A DNA stretch of 64,000 nt. It comes from RGIG2000 sp045540515. GTDB taxonomy: Bacteria > Bacillota > Clostridia > Oscillospirales > CAG-272. The position numbers and the translations under genes are program-made. Of this stretch, positions 7,809-16,592 are shown in pieces (position 1 is the first letter of the stretch; every line of letters begins with the position of its first letter). The stretch covers positions 6,868 through 70,867 of the forward strand of contig JAZQHJ010000173.1 of the NCBI GenBank assembly GCA_045540515.1. The letters are read 5' to 3'. The notes below the pieces were generated by a model. It was not told where the DNA came from, ran no database searches, and was given only the letters and a program-made list of their open reading frames with translations.

Positions 7809-7842
7809 AAAAGAGAGTTTTAAAACTCTCTTTTCTTTTTTT
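7809..7842 (+). terminator. Terminator of the DUF3737 gene
   Basis: AAAAGAGAGTTTT and its exact complement form a perfect palindrome at 7809-7834, then CTTTTTTTG. Confidence 0.85.
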
Positions 7843-7850
7843 GTAGCATA

Positions 7851-7879
7851 TTGACAAATTATATTAAAAATAGTACAAT
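7851..7879 (+). promoter_or_regulatory. Promoter of the RCK/RyR-AAA operon
   Basis: TTGACA (7851-7856), 17-bp spacer, TACAAT (7874-7879), 40 bp before the first gene. Confidence 0.85.
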
Positions 7880-7918
7880 TATATATAATATTATATTTTA
7901 ACCTACAAGGAGAGAAAG

Positions 7919-10900
7919 ATGAAAAGAGTTTTAGAGTGGCTAAAATCAAAGACGTGGATATATGTCTATGGCGCACTTGCGTGTATTTGCATACTTTTTG
8001 TAAATATTGCACAGGGGCTTGGCTTGAACACGTATATCACGTGGACAATTGTGTCACTTGCAGTGCTTTTAATAACCGTGGTCTCGGCTATACTTACTGC
8101 AAAAAGGCAGAAAAAGCTAGCTATTAAGGAGAAAAGAACAAGAGCACAAAACAAAAAGGACGAAAAATCCAAGAAGGAGGATAACGATAGCATTGCAGAA
8201 AAAATGCTTGAGGGCTTAAAAAATCAGCTTTCAAAATCCTTTGCAAGTCCTTTCTATATTTTGCTTGGTGGCTTTGCAATTTCACTTTGCTTCTACCTTG
8301 GACCTATTATCTTTTTAAGTAAGGATTATGCTGACGTTGATAGCTTTTCCAAGGCACTTGCAACGCTACATCATACAATAAAGCTATTTGTAGTTGACTC
8401 TGACTTTTCCATGATTATATCAAACGAGATAGTAATTGAGTCAAGCGGACTTAAAACTCTATTTACAATAGTTGGCGGATTTTATTTTATTGCTGCGCCA
8501 ACCTTCACCCTTACAACCCTTTTGTCTTTTGTAAAGGACTTATTCTCGATGATAAAAATCAGACTCCTTTTCAAAAGACCTGTTTACATATTTTCCGAGC
8601 TTAACGATATGTCAATTGCAATCGCTAAGGACATTGTTAAAAAGGATATTAAGGGCAAAAAGCTACTTATTTTCACAGACGTATATAACACTGAGGACGA
8701 GGCAAAGAGAGAGCTTGTTGTAACAGCGCAAAGGCTTGGTGCAATTTGTCTTAGCAGAGATATTCTTGAGCTTAAAACAAGGTGGTTTAAGTTCAACAAG
8801 ATTAAGAAATATTACTGCATCGGTACCGACCAGGACGAAAATATGAAGCAGGCGCTAAAAATAATTGACTCCTACGGCTACCAGTATTCAAAGCTTAGCG
8901 AAAGAAAAGAGGATGCTCTTGTAAATAGCCTAATTTGTGAAATAGAGGGCGTATCAAGGGGCGAATACGATAAGGACCGTATAGGCGCATGTCAACAGGA
9001 GCTTGAAATCCTTTATCGCTTTAAGGAAAAGGAAACTCTTGGTCAAAAGAAGGCGTACCAAAGGAAGGAAATGGCTACTCTTACTCCAACACAAAGGGAG
9101 CTAAAGGACAAGAAAAGAGAGCTTTCCTTTAAGACAATAAGAATTCTTTTGAACGCACAAAGAGTAAAAAGCCTAGACGCAAGTGAAATGGCAAGACAAA
9201 ACGAGGCAGAGCTTAATGGTATAATAGCTCAAAGGGAGCAAGACCTTAAAGCACTTGAAAACGAGCACGAGGAAACATTAAAGAACCTTAAGCTTGAAAG
9301 AATGTATGAGCTTGATAGCAGCAGGGCTCAAGAAATAACTAATAAAATTGAACAAGAAATCATAAGCTATGAGAGCAAAAAGGAAAAAATTGCAAATGAT
9401 GCCGAGCAAAAAGGTGCACTTGCAGAGCAAAAGCACAAGATTGAAGCGGTTCTTGATGAGCTAATATTTGAGCTTGAAAGAAATAATGAGCTAAAAGAAA
9501 GAATTGCGCCACTTGACAAGAAAAACCAAGAGCTTGACGAGCTTTTAAGAAAAGCAAATAACGAGCCAGAGCCAAGCAAGGAAAATACAAGCTTCGAGCC
9601 AAGGGAGCTCACCGAGCAGGAAAAAGCGGAACAGCAAAAGGAGACGGAGCTCAAAGAAAGGGCTAGTCGTGGCAAGGACGCCCTTCTTGAATATGTATAT
9701 AGCGAGGATAATCTCAAAGCAGAGGAGCTTGATGAGGCTAAGGCACTTCTTAATAAGACAAGGAGTGAAAATAAGGCTCTTATTAAGAGATACAACAAGG
9801 GTAAATCTGCAATAAGGAAAAAGCAAAGAGACCTTGATGTTGCAAAGCAAAGACAAGCAGAGCTTGAAAATGAAAAAACCGACAAGGGTAAGCAGGCATT
9901 ACTTGCAAAATACAAGCAACAGGACGTTGAATACGAGCTTGAACAGGTAAAGAATGAGCTTGAAATTGTAAATAGTGAGCTTAAAAAGCAAATAAACGAG
10001 CTAACAAGCAACGCACAGGGCGAAAGAGCCGAGCAAATTAAGAAAATTCTTTCAAGTCAGGCAAGTGAGGAAAAGCTCTTTGAAAGAAGCGAAAGGAAAA
10101 CAAACGGACTTGCTTGTGGCAAGAAGGAGCTTAATGACAGACCAGAGATTTACGTATATGCAGCAAATGCAGAGAGTGAAACACTTCTTGATAATGTAAG
10201 CAAGGAGCTTTTACACGTACGTAGAATCAATGAAAACAGAAACCTTGTTTTTGAAACAATGAATAGCAATTCAATATTTGACGATGTTGATAATGCAACA
10301 GGAAGCGATATAAATGGCGATAAGCAAATGAATGTTGCAATAATCGGTCTTGGTGGCTATGGTATGGAGCTTTTAAAAACTCTATCCTGGCTAGGACAGG
10401 CAAAGGGCTATTACCTAAATGCATTTGTCTTTGACGGAGAAAATGGTACTGAAAAGCTAAAAGCCGTTGCTCCTGATATGATAAAATACAACTATCTTGA
10501 CATTTACAAGGAAGGCAACGAAAAGAAAAACGAGGTAGGAGAGGGAGACTTCATAACGGGCCTTGAGGACACCGAGGCAAGCGAAAGAACACGTGCCGAT
10601 ATTCCAAAGGACCCAGTGGAAACAAGCTATTCAATTACCTTCTACAACAATGTAGATGTAAAAACCACAAAATTCCTTGAAATGATTGAAAAAATAGATG
10701 CAAGACGTCCGCTAACAAGCATATATGTAACACTAGGTAATGATAGCCTAAACGTTCAAACAGCAATGAATATAAGACGTACGCTTGCAAGAATTACAAG
10801 CAATCAAAAAGCGCCAAAAATTTATGCCGTTGTATTTAATACAATAAAAACAGACGTGCTTCAAAAGGGTGCGGGTAATGACTACAATATTACCTACATA

Positions 10901-11341
10901 GGAAACATTGAAAAGGCATTCTCACAGCAAACAATTGAGCAACAGGAAATTGAAAGAACTGGCTTTATTTACCACAGTCGTTGGTCGGATGTATCAAATC
11001 CATACGAGGCAAGACAGGAGCAGGGAAAATATGAAAAGACAGAGTATTTCAGAAGGTCCTCAATGGCACAGGCATTGTTCTACAAGCTTACATATGATAA
11101 GGTTTGGTATGACAACATTGAGGAGCTATCCAAATATGAGCACAATCGTTGGAGTGCTTTTATGAGGGCTGACGGCTTTGTTGCTTGTGATGATTCTAGC
11201 AAAAAGGACACTGCTGTTAAGAAAACGCACCATAACCTTGTGCCATTTAATGAGCTAAGTGATAGCGATAAGGATAAGGACTTCGCTTTCTATACAGCTG
11301 ATAAACGAGCAAGAGTTAAGGACAACAAAACAGGGAGATAA
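7919..11341 (+). CDS. Membrane-anchored Rossmann/RCK-like protein with long coiled coil and RyR-like C terminus
   Basis: This 1140-aa protein has two N-terminal TM helices (about 13-60), two more at about 110-135 and 178-205, and then a Rossmann-like segment at about 222-320 (PVYIFSELND, LLIFTDVY) resembling RCK/TrkA-N domains. A charged coiled coil fills about 360-715. A second Rossmann segment starts near 807 (VAIIGLGGYG, a GxGxxG nucleotide loop). The C terminus has YEHNRWSAFMRADGF and HHNLVPFNELSDSDKDKD, matching the RyR-domain pattern (HxRW, then a Leu-Val-Pro block and Lys/Asp-rich end). No K+-channel filter is present. It is probably a membrane sensor of a nucleotide-like ligand; that role is inferred. 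Confidence 0.85.
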   Translation: MKRVLEWLKSKTWIYVYGALACICILFVNIAQGLGLNTYITWTIVSLAVLLITVVSAILTAKRQKKLAIKEKRTRAQNKKDEKSKKEDNDSIAEKMLEGLKNQLSKSFASPFYILLGGFAISLCFYLGPIIFLSKDYADVDSFSKALATLHHTIKLFVVDSDFSMIISNEIVIESSGLKTLFTIVGGFYFIAAPTFTLTTLLSFVKDLFSMIKIRLLFKRPVYIFSELNDMSIAIAKDIVKKDIKGKKLLIFTDVYNTEDEAKRELVVTAQRLGAICLSRDILELKTRWFKFNKIKKYYCIGTDQDENMKQALKIIDSYGYQYSKLSERKEDALVNSLICEIEGVSRGEYDKDRIGACQQELEILYRFKEKETLGQKKAYQRKEMATLTPTQRELKDKKRELSFKTIRILLNAQRVKSLDASEMARQNEAELNGIIAQREQDLKALENEHEETLKNLKLERMYELDSSRAQEITNKIEQEIISYESKKEKIANDAEQKGALAEQKHKIEAVLDELIFELERNNELKERIAPLDKKNQELDELLRKANNEPEPSKENTSFEPRELTEQEKAEQQKETELKERASRGKDALLEYVYSEDNLKAEELDEAKALLNKTRSENKALIKRYNKGKSAIRKKQRDLDVAKQRQAELENEKTDKGKQALLAKYKQQDVEYELEQVKNELEIVNSELKKQINELTSNAQGERAEQIKKILSSQASEEKLFERSERKTNGLACGKKELNDRPEIYVYAANAESETLLDNVSKELLHVRRINENRNLVFETMNSNSIFDDVDNATGSDINGDKQMNVAIIGLGGYGMELLKTLSWLGQAKGYYLNAFVFDGENGTEKLKAVAPDMIKYNYLDIYKEGNEKKNEVGEGDFITGLEDTEASERTRADIPKDPVETSYSITFYNNVDVKTTKFLEMIEKIDARRPLTSIYVTLGNDSLNVQTAMNIRRTLARITSNQKAPKIYAVVFNTIKTDVLQKGAGNDYNITYIGNIEKAFSQQTIEQQEIERTGFIYHSRWSDVSNPYEARQEQGKYEKTEYFRRSSMAQALFYKLTYDKVWYDNIEELSKYEHNRWSAFMRADGFVACDDSSKKDTAVKKTHHNLVPFNELSDSDKDKDFAFYTADKRARVKDNKTGR

Positions 11342-11343
11342 CA

Positions 11344-13425
11344 ATGAAAAAAATATGCATAATTTCGCTTAATGAGTGGTGGGTTTTTGAAAATAAGAAC
11401 GCAACCATACTGCCAGTGGAAGCAATAAAGGGAGCATTAAAGGCAGAGCTTGGAATTACAAGCTATGAATATAGTAGCTTTACGGAGCTTGTGATTGAAA
11501 TTGAGGAAAATCAGCTTTCACAGGTAAAAGGCGTCGTGGAAAAATGCTTAAAGGACAGCTATGCCTGTGATACCGATAAGGTAGTAAAAATATATTTACA
11601 TAAGGAAGCTCCAAAATCGAGCTTTGAGGATAATACAACAACTAGCAAGGAAGGTAATTCAGATATGAGTACAGATTTAGAAAAAGCATTAAGTAGCACC
11701 TTTGGAACAGGTGCAAAGACAAGCACACCAAAGGAGGCACCAGCTCCACAGCCAGAGGAGGAAAAGGTTGACCCTGTAAAGGCAGTTCTTGAAGAAATTG
11801 ATAATTTAGTTGGCGCAAGAGAGTTCAAGGCGCTTTGCCACGAGCTTGCAAGCGTAGCACCACAAATTCGTAAGAGCAATATGCTTGATTCATTTATACA
11901 CAATAGTTACGTTTTTGCAATCAATGACGGTGCAGGATGTACAACATTCTTGAACCTTTTTGCAAGGCTACTTTGTGCTCTTGAGCTAAGAAGCGAGGGC
12001 AGAGGCGGTGTAAATGTATTTGAGCTTGGCTATATGACTGCCGACACTGCAAAATTTTTCCAGGAATATGAGGAATACAAGGCAAAGCTAAAAAGCGGAA
12101 AGCCAGTTATTTGCATTGATATTAGCGATATGATGACAAAGGTAAACACCTCTGCATTTAAGCACTTTGTAACAGCTCTTGAAAAGGACGGACTTGCAAC
12201 AAAGACTACATTTATATTCAAGGTTCCTTTTGTTAAAAAGGAGGTTCTTGACGAGGTTACATATGCTCTTAACGACGTTATAAATGTAAAGGCTGTTTGC
12301 TTCCCACCGCTTAGCACAAAGGAAATTTGTGAATACGCCTCAAAGGAAACAGAACGCTACGGCTTTAAGTTTGATGATGAGGCTTGGCCAAGCTTTCAGG
12401 AAAGAATTTGCGAGGAAAAGGCTGACGGTAAATTCTACGACCTTAAAACAGTCAATAAGATTGTAAGAGAGCTTATTTATAACAAGCATCTTGATAATGC
12501 AATAAATAACAAGGACGATGTAAAAATCAACGCATCTGACACAGAAAAGCTTTGCGTATATAAGCCACTTGACGACGCAAGCGTTGATGAGCTGTTTGAT
12601 GCTCTTGTTTGTGGTGAGACCTTTAAAAAGAAGATTAATGAAATTGTATCACAGGTGCTCGTTGCAAGAAAGACCTCTGGCGCAAAGGCTCCTTGTATTC
12701 ATATGCGCTTTGTTGGTAACCCAGGTACTGGAAAAACAACTCTTGCAAGAATTGTTGGTAAGGTATTAAAGGAAAAGGGAATTTTAAGAATAGGCGCATT
12801 CCACGAATGCTCGGGCCGTGACCTTGTTGGTAGATTTGTTGGTGAAACTGCACCAAAAACAGCAAGCATTTGTAGAGATGCATACGGCTCTGTATTGTTT
12901 ATTGATGAGGCGTACTCACTATACAGAGGAAGAAGCGACTCAAACGACTTTGGTAGAGAGGCAATTGATACCCTTATTGCAGAAATGGAAAACCACAGAG
13001 ATGATCTTGTTGTAATTATGGCGGGCTACACTGATGAAATGAATACAATGATTGATGGAAACGCAGGTCTTGCATCACGTATTCCATATACAATTGAGTT
13101 CCCTAACTTCACAAGAGAGCAATTAAATACAATCTTTGTATCAATGCTTAAATCCACCGAGATTAAATATGAGAAGGACGTTTTGAAGGCTGCAAAGGAA
13201 TACTTTGATTCAATTCCAGATGCAACAATCAATTCAAAGAAGTTCAGCAATGGTAGATTTGTTCGTAACCTTTACGAAAGAACCTTTGCAAAGGCTTGTA
13301 CAAGAACTCAAATCAATGGTGAGGACGTAATTGTAATAAAGAAAGAGGACTTTATTTCAGCACAGTCAGATGCAGAGTTCCTAATTACAGAAAAGAAGCA
13401 AAGCTCAGCAAGAATCGGCTTCTAA
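11344..13425 (+). CDS. CbbX/EccA-type AAA+ ATPase with a degenerate second AAA domain
   Basis: This 693-aa soluble protein starts 2 bp after the upstream stop. Residues 1-80 form a small alpha/beta domain, followed by a low-complexity Pro/Glu linker. At about 190-390 is a degenerate AAA-like module: DGAGCTTF stands where a P-loop would be (Lys replaced by Cys) and VICIDISD resembles Walker B. The C-terminal AAA+ domain is intact: Walker A GNPGTGKT at 458-465, Walker B LFIDEAY at about 518-524, sensor IMAGY and a C-terminal FSNGRFVRN arginine block. This is the CbbX family, also found in EccA of type VII secretion and in sporulation SpoVK. It probably remodels a partner, most simply one of the flanking RyR-like proteins. 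Confidence 0.88.
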   Translation: MKKICIISLNEWWVFENKNATILPVEAIKGALKAELGITSYEYSSFTELVIEIEENQLSQVKGVVEKCLKDSYACDTDKVVKIYLHKEAPKSSFEDNTTTSKEGNSDMSTDLEKALSSTFGTGAKTSTPKEAPAPQPEEEKVDPVKAVLEEIDNLVGAREFKALCHELASVAPQIRKSNMLDSFIHNSYVFAINDGAGCTTFLNLFARLLCALELRSEGRGGVNVFELGYMTADTAKFFQEYEEYKAKLKSGKPVICIDISDMMTKVNTSAFKHFVTALEKDGLATKTTFIFKVPFVKKEVLDEVTYALNDVINVKAVCFPPLSTKEICEYASKETERYGFKFDDEAWPSFQERICEEKADGKFYDLKTVNKIVRELIYNKHLDNAINNKDDVKINASDTEKLCVYKPLDDASVDELFDALVCGETFKKKINEIVSQVLVARKTSGAKAPCIHMRFVGNPGTGKTTLARIVGKVLKEKGILRIGAFHECSGRDLVGRFVGETAPKTASICRDAYGSVLFIDEAYSLYRGRSDSNDFGREAIDTLIAEMENHRDDLVVIMAGYTDEMNTMIDGNAGLASRIPYTIEFPNFTREQLNTIFVSMLKSTEIKYEKDVLKAAKEYFDSIPDATINSKKFSNGRFVRNLYERTFAKACTRTQINGEDVIVIKKEDFISAQSDAEFLITEKKQSSARIGF

Positions 13426-13461
13426 TTCCTTGCAAATCCTTTATCAACGAAAGGAATAAAA

Positions 13462-15786
13462 ATGTCAGCTTTAAATGTAACTATTACGCTTTTCTGTCTG
13501 GTGGCATTTTTCTTAGAGGTAATCGGATTTTTCTTTTACTATATATTAAAAAAACGACCTGACAGAATAAGCTTTATAAAGAATTATAAAAAAGGTAAAT
13601 GCGCAATAATTTATCTTATTGCAATTCCTATGTTTTGGATTGGAATTATGTACACCAAGACAAGCAAGGGGATTCCATTTACCCCTGTAAATGAGGTGTT
13701 TACGTCAATTCATAAGGTTATCAACCTTGTGGTTTTAAAGTACGAGGTTTCAGAAATTGAAGCGCTTATGAATGACTTTACCCTTTATGCTGTTTGTGTA
13801 TATGTTTGCTTTGGACTTGTTCTTATCAATGCAGGACTATTTATGGTGTCTTTTGTTGGTCAGTACCTTTGGTCAGTTAAGGGCAAGCTTCAAAGACGAC
13901 TTTTATACAAGGAAAACCTTGTGATTTTTGGCTACAATAATGAGTGCGTTGAGATTTATAATAGCGATAAATCAAGAGCAAAAATCATTGTTGCCCCTCT
14001 TGAAAAGGAAAAGCAGGAGGAGCTATACATTGCAAATATTCATTATGCCGAGGCAAAGACCTACGAGTCGTTTGTTGATCGCTTCCTTGCTATTGCAAAA
14101 AACGAAAAGAAAAGACATATTGCAATAATAAACACAGGCAGTGATGAGACAAATATCGCTGTTTGCAGAGCCTTTGTAAATGCTCTTTCAGGATATGAGG
14201 GAGATAAGGAAAAGCTATTTTTACGTGTAAAGATTTACGTCTTTGGAGACCCAAAATATCAAACCCTTTATGATGATATTGTATCTGACGGCTATGGCTG
14301 TATCAGCTATGTAAACAAGTACCAAAAAATTGCAATGGATTTTATAAACAGCTATCCGTTTGCACTCTTTATGGACGAAAAACAGCTTGACTACAAGACC
14401 TCGCTTGTAAAAAAGGATGTAAATATCAATGCTATAATGATTGGCTTTGGAAAAACAGCACAGCAAATTTTTGCAACCTCGGTTGCTAATAACCAGTTTT
14501 TAAGATATGCTCTTAAAGAGGAGAATGGTGAGCTAGTTGAGGATAAGGACAGGGAGCCAGAGCTAAAAAGAGTCAATTATCATATCTTTGACAAAACCGA
14601 GGCAAAGAACAATAAAAATCTCAACCACAGCTATTATCGCTACAAGAACGAGTGCCTGCTTAACTGCCTTGCAAAGGACAGTGATGAATTTGAGCACGGC
14701 TTAAACGAGAGGGCAAGGGAGTATTTGCCACTTCCAAAGGTTCCTGCAAGGGAGCACTTTAATAAGCTTGATATAAACGATAGAGATTTTTATAACAATA
14801 TTTATAAAATAATAACCGCAGGCAAAAACGATAAGAACTTTATTATAATTGCCTTCGGTAAGGACCTTGAGAATATTGATATGGCTCAAAAGCTTATCGA
14901 AAAGCGCAGAGAATGGGGGCTTTCCGACCTGATTATTTTTGTAAGGTCAAGGGATTTCCACAAGTGCGACACTCTTGTAAATGACGAGAACTGCTACTTC
15001 TTTGGATATGAAAGCGAGGTAGTTTACGACATTGAAAGAATTCTTGAGGACGACATTTACAAAATGGCAAGGATGCGTAACGAGATTTACGACATTGAAT
15101 ACTATATTTCAAACGAAAATCCAAGCCCAACACAGGATGAAATAAGTCAGGTTAAGGCTAGCGCTGAAATTAAATGGCACAAAAAGCTTTCTCCTATGCT
15201 ACGTGAAAGCAGTCTTTATGCCTGCCTTAGCATAAGGTCAAAGCTCAATCTTATAGGGCTTGACTATGTAAGATGCGACCAAAAGCCAAATCAAAGGGCG
15301 CTTACCTATGATGAATATATAAGCGTATATTCACACGACGGCGACGTTCCAATCGTAAGAGGGGACCTTATGGCAGGGGACAAGGCTGTTTGCAAATATG
15401 ACCTTGATTTCAAGCCACACTCTATGCGTACATATCTTGGAATCCACGAGCATCAAAGGTGGAATTCGTTTATGGTAAGCAAGGGAATAATTCCTTCAAC
15501 CCTTGACCAAATTTACAACGAAAGACTACCAAACGGCAAGTATTCAAATGGTAAGAGATACGATGCAAGACGTCACGGCAATCTAACAACCTTTGGTGGA
15601 CTTGTAGGATTTAGACGCTTGCTTGCATACAGGGCAAGTGGCAAGGAATTTACAGATTATGAAAGCATTATGAGCACACCACAGGCAGGTGAGGCTGAAT
15701 ATGATGTAATCAAGTACGACTATCAATTGCTTGATGACGCATACTGGCTACTTACCAAAAATGGCTTTAAAATAATCAAAAAATAA
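13462..15786 (+). CDS. Membrane-anchored Rossmann-repeat protein with RyR-like C terminus
   Basis: This 774-aa protein has three N-terminal hydrophobic helices (about 5-28, 42-65 and 110-140), then three Rossmann-like starts: NLVIFGYNNE near 152, INAIMIGFGKTAQ near 325 and KNFIIIAFGKDLE near 455. The C terminus has IHEHQRWNSFMVSKGI near residue 665 and a long loop before LTTFGGLVGFRRLL, the same HxRW layout as the 1140-aa protein two genes upstream. It is therefore a shorter paralogue lacking the giant coiled coil. The start is 36 bp after the AAA gene, behind GAAAGGAAT. Its terminator closes the operon. A paired sensor assembly driven by the AAA ATPase is inferred. Confidence 0.85.
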   Translation: MSALNVTITLFCLVAFFLEVIGFFFYYILKKRPDRISFIKNYKKGKCAIIYLIAIPMFWIGIMYTKTSKGIPFTPVNEVFTSIHKVINLVVLKYEVSEIEALMNDFTLYAVCVYVCFGLVLINAGLFMVSFVGQYLWSVKGKLQRRLLYKENLVIFGYNNECVEIYNSDKSRAKIIVAPLEKEKQEELYIANIHYAEAKTYESFVDRFLAIAKNEKKRHIAIINTGSDETNIAVCRAFVNALSGYEGDKEKLFLRVKIYVFGDPKYQTLYDDIVSDGYGCISYVNKYQKIAMDFINSYPFALFMDEKQLDYKTSLVKKDVNINAIMIGFGKTAQQIFATSVANNQFLRYALKEENGELVEDKDREPELKRVNYHIFDKTEAKNNKNLNHSYYRYKNECLLNCLAKDSDEFEHGLNERAREYLPLPKVPAREHFNKLDINDRDFYNNIYKIITAGKNDKNFIIIAFGKDLENIDMAQKLIEKRREWGLSDLIIFVRSRDFHKCDTLVNDENCYFFGYESEVVYDIERILEDDIYKMARMRNEIYDIEYYISNENPSPTQDEISQVKASAEIKWHKKLSPMLRESSLYACLSIRSKLNLIGLDYVRCDQKPNQRALTYDEYISVYSHDGDVPIVRGDLMAGDKAVCKYDLDFKPHSMRTYLGIHEHQRWNSFMVSKGIIPSTLDQIYNERLPNGKYSNGKRYDARRHGNLTTFGGLVGFRRLLAYRASGKEFTDYESIMSTPQAGEAEYDVIKYDYQLLDDAYWLLTKNGFKIIKK

Positions 15787-15798
15787 GCCTTAAAGGCA

Positions 15799-15827
15799 AA
15801 AGAGCGAGATTCCTCGCTCTTTTTTGT
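15799..15827 (+). terminator. Terminator of the RCK/RyR-AAA operon
   Basis: AGAGCGAG (15801-15808) pairs with CTCGCTCT (15813-15820), then TTTTTTG. Confidence 0.9.
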
Positions 15828-15838
15828 ATTTTTAAATA

Positions 15839-15866
15839 AAAAAGGACTCATTATGAGTCCCTTTTC
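15839..15866 (-). terminator. Terminator of pflBA overlapping the pflA stop codon
   Basis: On the minus strand GGGACTCA and TGAGTCCT pair around the TAA stop codon (15853-15851), followed by TTTTTTATTT. The loop is the stop codon itself. Confidence 0.85.
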
Positions 15867-16591
15867 ATATTGTCTAAAATAATTTTAAGTGCAGTATCGG
15901 CTTGCTCCTTGGTCGCCTGTGGGGTGTCCTTTAATGGATAATCAATGCCGAGGCTCTCATACTTGCTAACGCCCATTGTGTGATAGGGCAAAACCTCGAT
16001 TTTTTCAATGTTATCAAAATCTGAAAGGAATTTACCAAGCGTTGCCAAATGCTCCTTTTTATCGGTCAAATTTGGCACCAGCACGTAGCGAATACGCATT
16101 TTTTTGCCCTTGCTATTTAGGTGCTTTGCAAATTCAAGAACGCTTTTGTTTGATGCTCCGGTTAGCTTAATATGCTCACTCTCGTTAATATGCTTTATGT
16201 CAAGCATTACAAGGTCGCACACATCAAGCAAGGCGTTTATTTCTGCCATTCTTTTGGCATTTTCCTTATCAAAAGCAATTCCTGAGGTATCAATACAGGT
16301 GTGAATACCCTTTTCCTTGGCAAGTGAAAAAAGCTCCTTTACAAATTCAAGCTGTAAAAGTGGCTCTCCGCCCGTAACAGTAATACCACCCGTTTTATAA
16401 AAGGTGATATTTCTTGTCATTTTTTCAAGCACCGCACTTGCCGTATATTCCGTGCCACCCGACATACACCAGGTGTCTGGATTGTGACAGTATAGACAAC
16501 GCAGAGCACAGCCCTGTAAGAATACTACAAAGCGAACGCCAGGACCGTCAACCGTGCCAAAGCTCTCAAATGAATGTATTTTACCAAGCAT
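15851..16591 (-). CDS. pflA: Pyruvate formate-lyase activating enzyme
   Basis: This 246-aa radical-SAM enzyme installs the glycyl radical on the upstream PflB. The cluster motif CALRCLYC (Cys 28, 32, 35) is the CxxxCxxC signature, followed by the GGEPLLQ SAM-binding block near residue 75. Length and start (MLGKIHSFESFGTVDGPGVR) match canonical PflA. The gene begins 1 bp after the pflB stop, so expression is coupled. It works only under anaerobic conditions, which supports an anaerobic host. The terminator hairpin overlaps its stop codon. Confidence 0.97.
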   Translation of the reverse strand: MLGKIHSFESFGTVDGPGVRFVVFLQGCALRCLYCHNPDTWCMSGGTEYTASAVLEKMTRNITFYKTGGITVTGGEPLLQLEFVKELFSLAKEKGIHTCIDTSGIAFDKENAKRMAEINALLDVCDLVMLDIKHINESEHIKLTGASNKSVLEFAKHLNSKGKKMRIRYVLVPNLTDKKEHLATLGKFLSDFDNIEKIEVLPYHTMGVSKYESLGIDYPLKDTPQATKEQADTALKIILDNMKRDS

Positions 16592-16592
16592 A

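Noticed and set aside
8220..8600. Potassium channel pore in the 1140-aa protein because of the RCK-like domains
   Set aside because: The TM pair shows no TVGYG-type filter or pore helix; FTIVGGF lies inside a helix start and is not a credible filter.
9367..10011. A 214-aa Ser/Leu-rich reading frame on the minus strand
   Set aside because: It is the antisense shadow of the Lys/Glu/Leu coiled coil in the 1140-aa protein; no ribosome site or promoter belongs to it.
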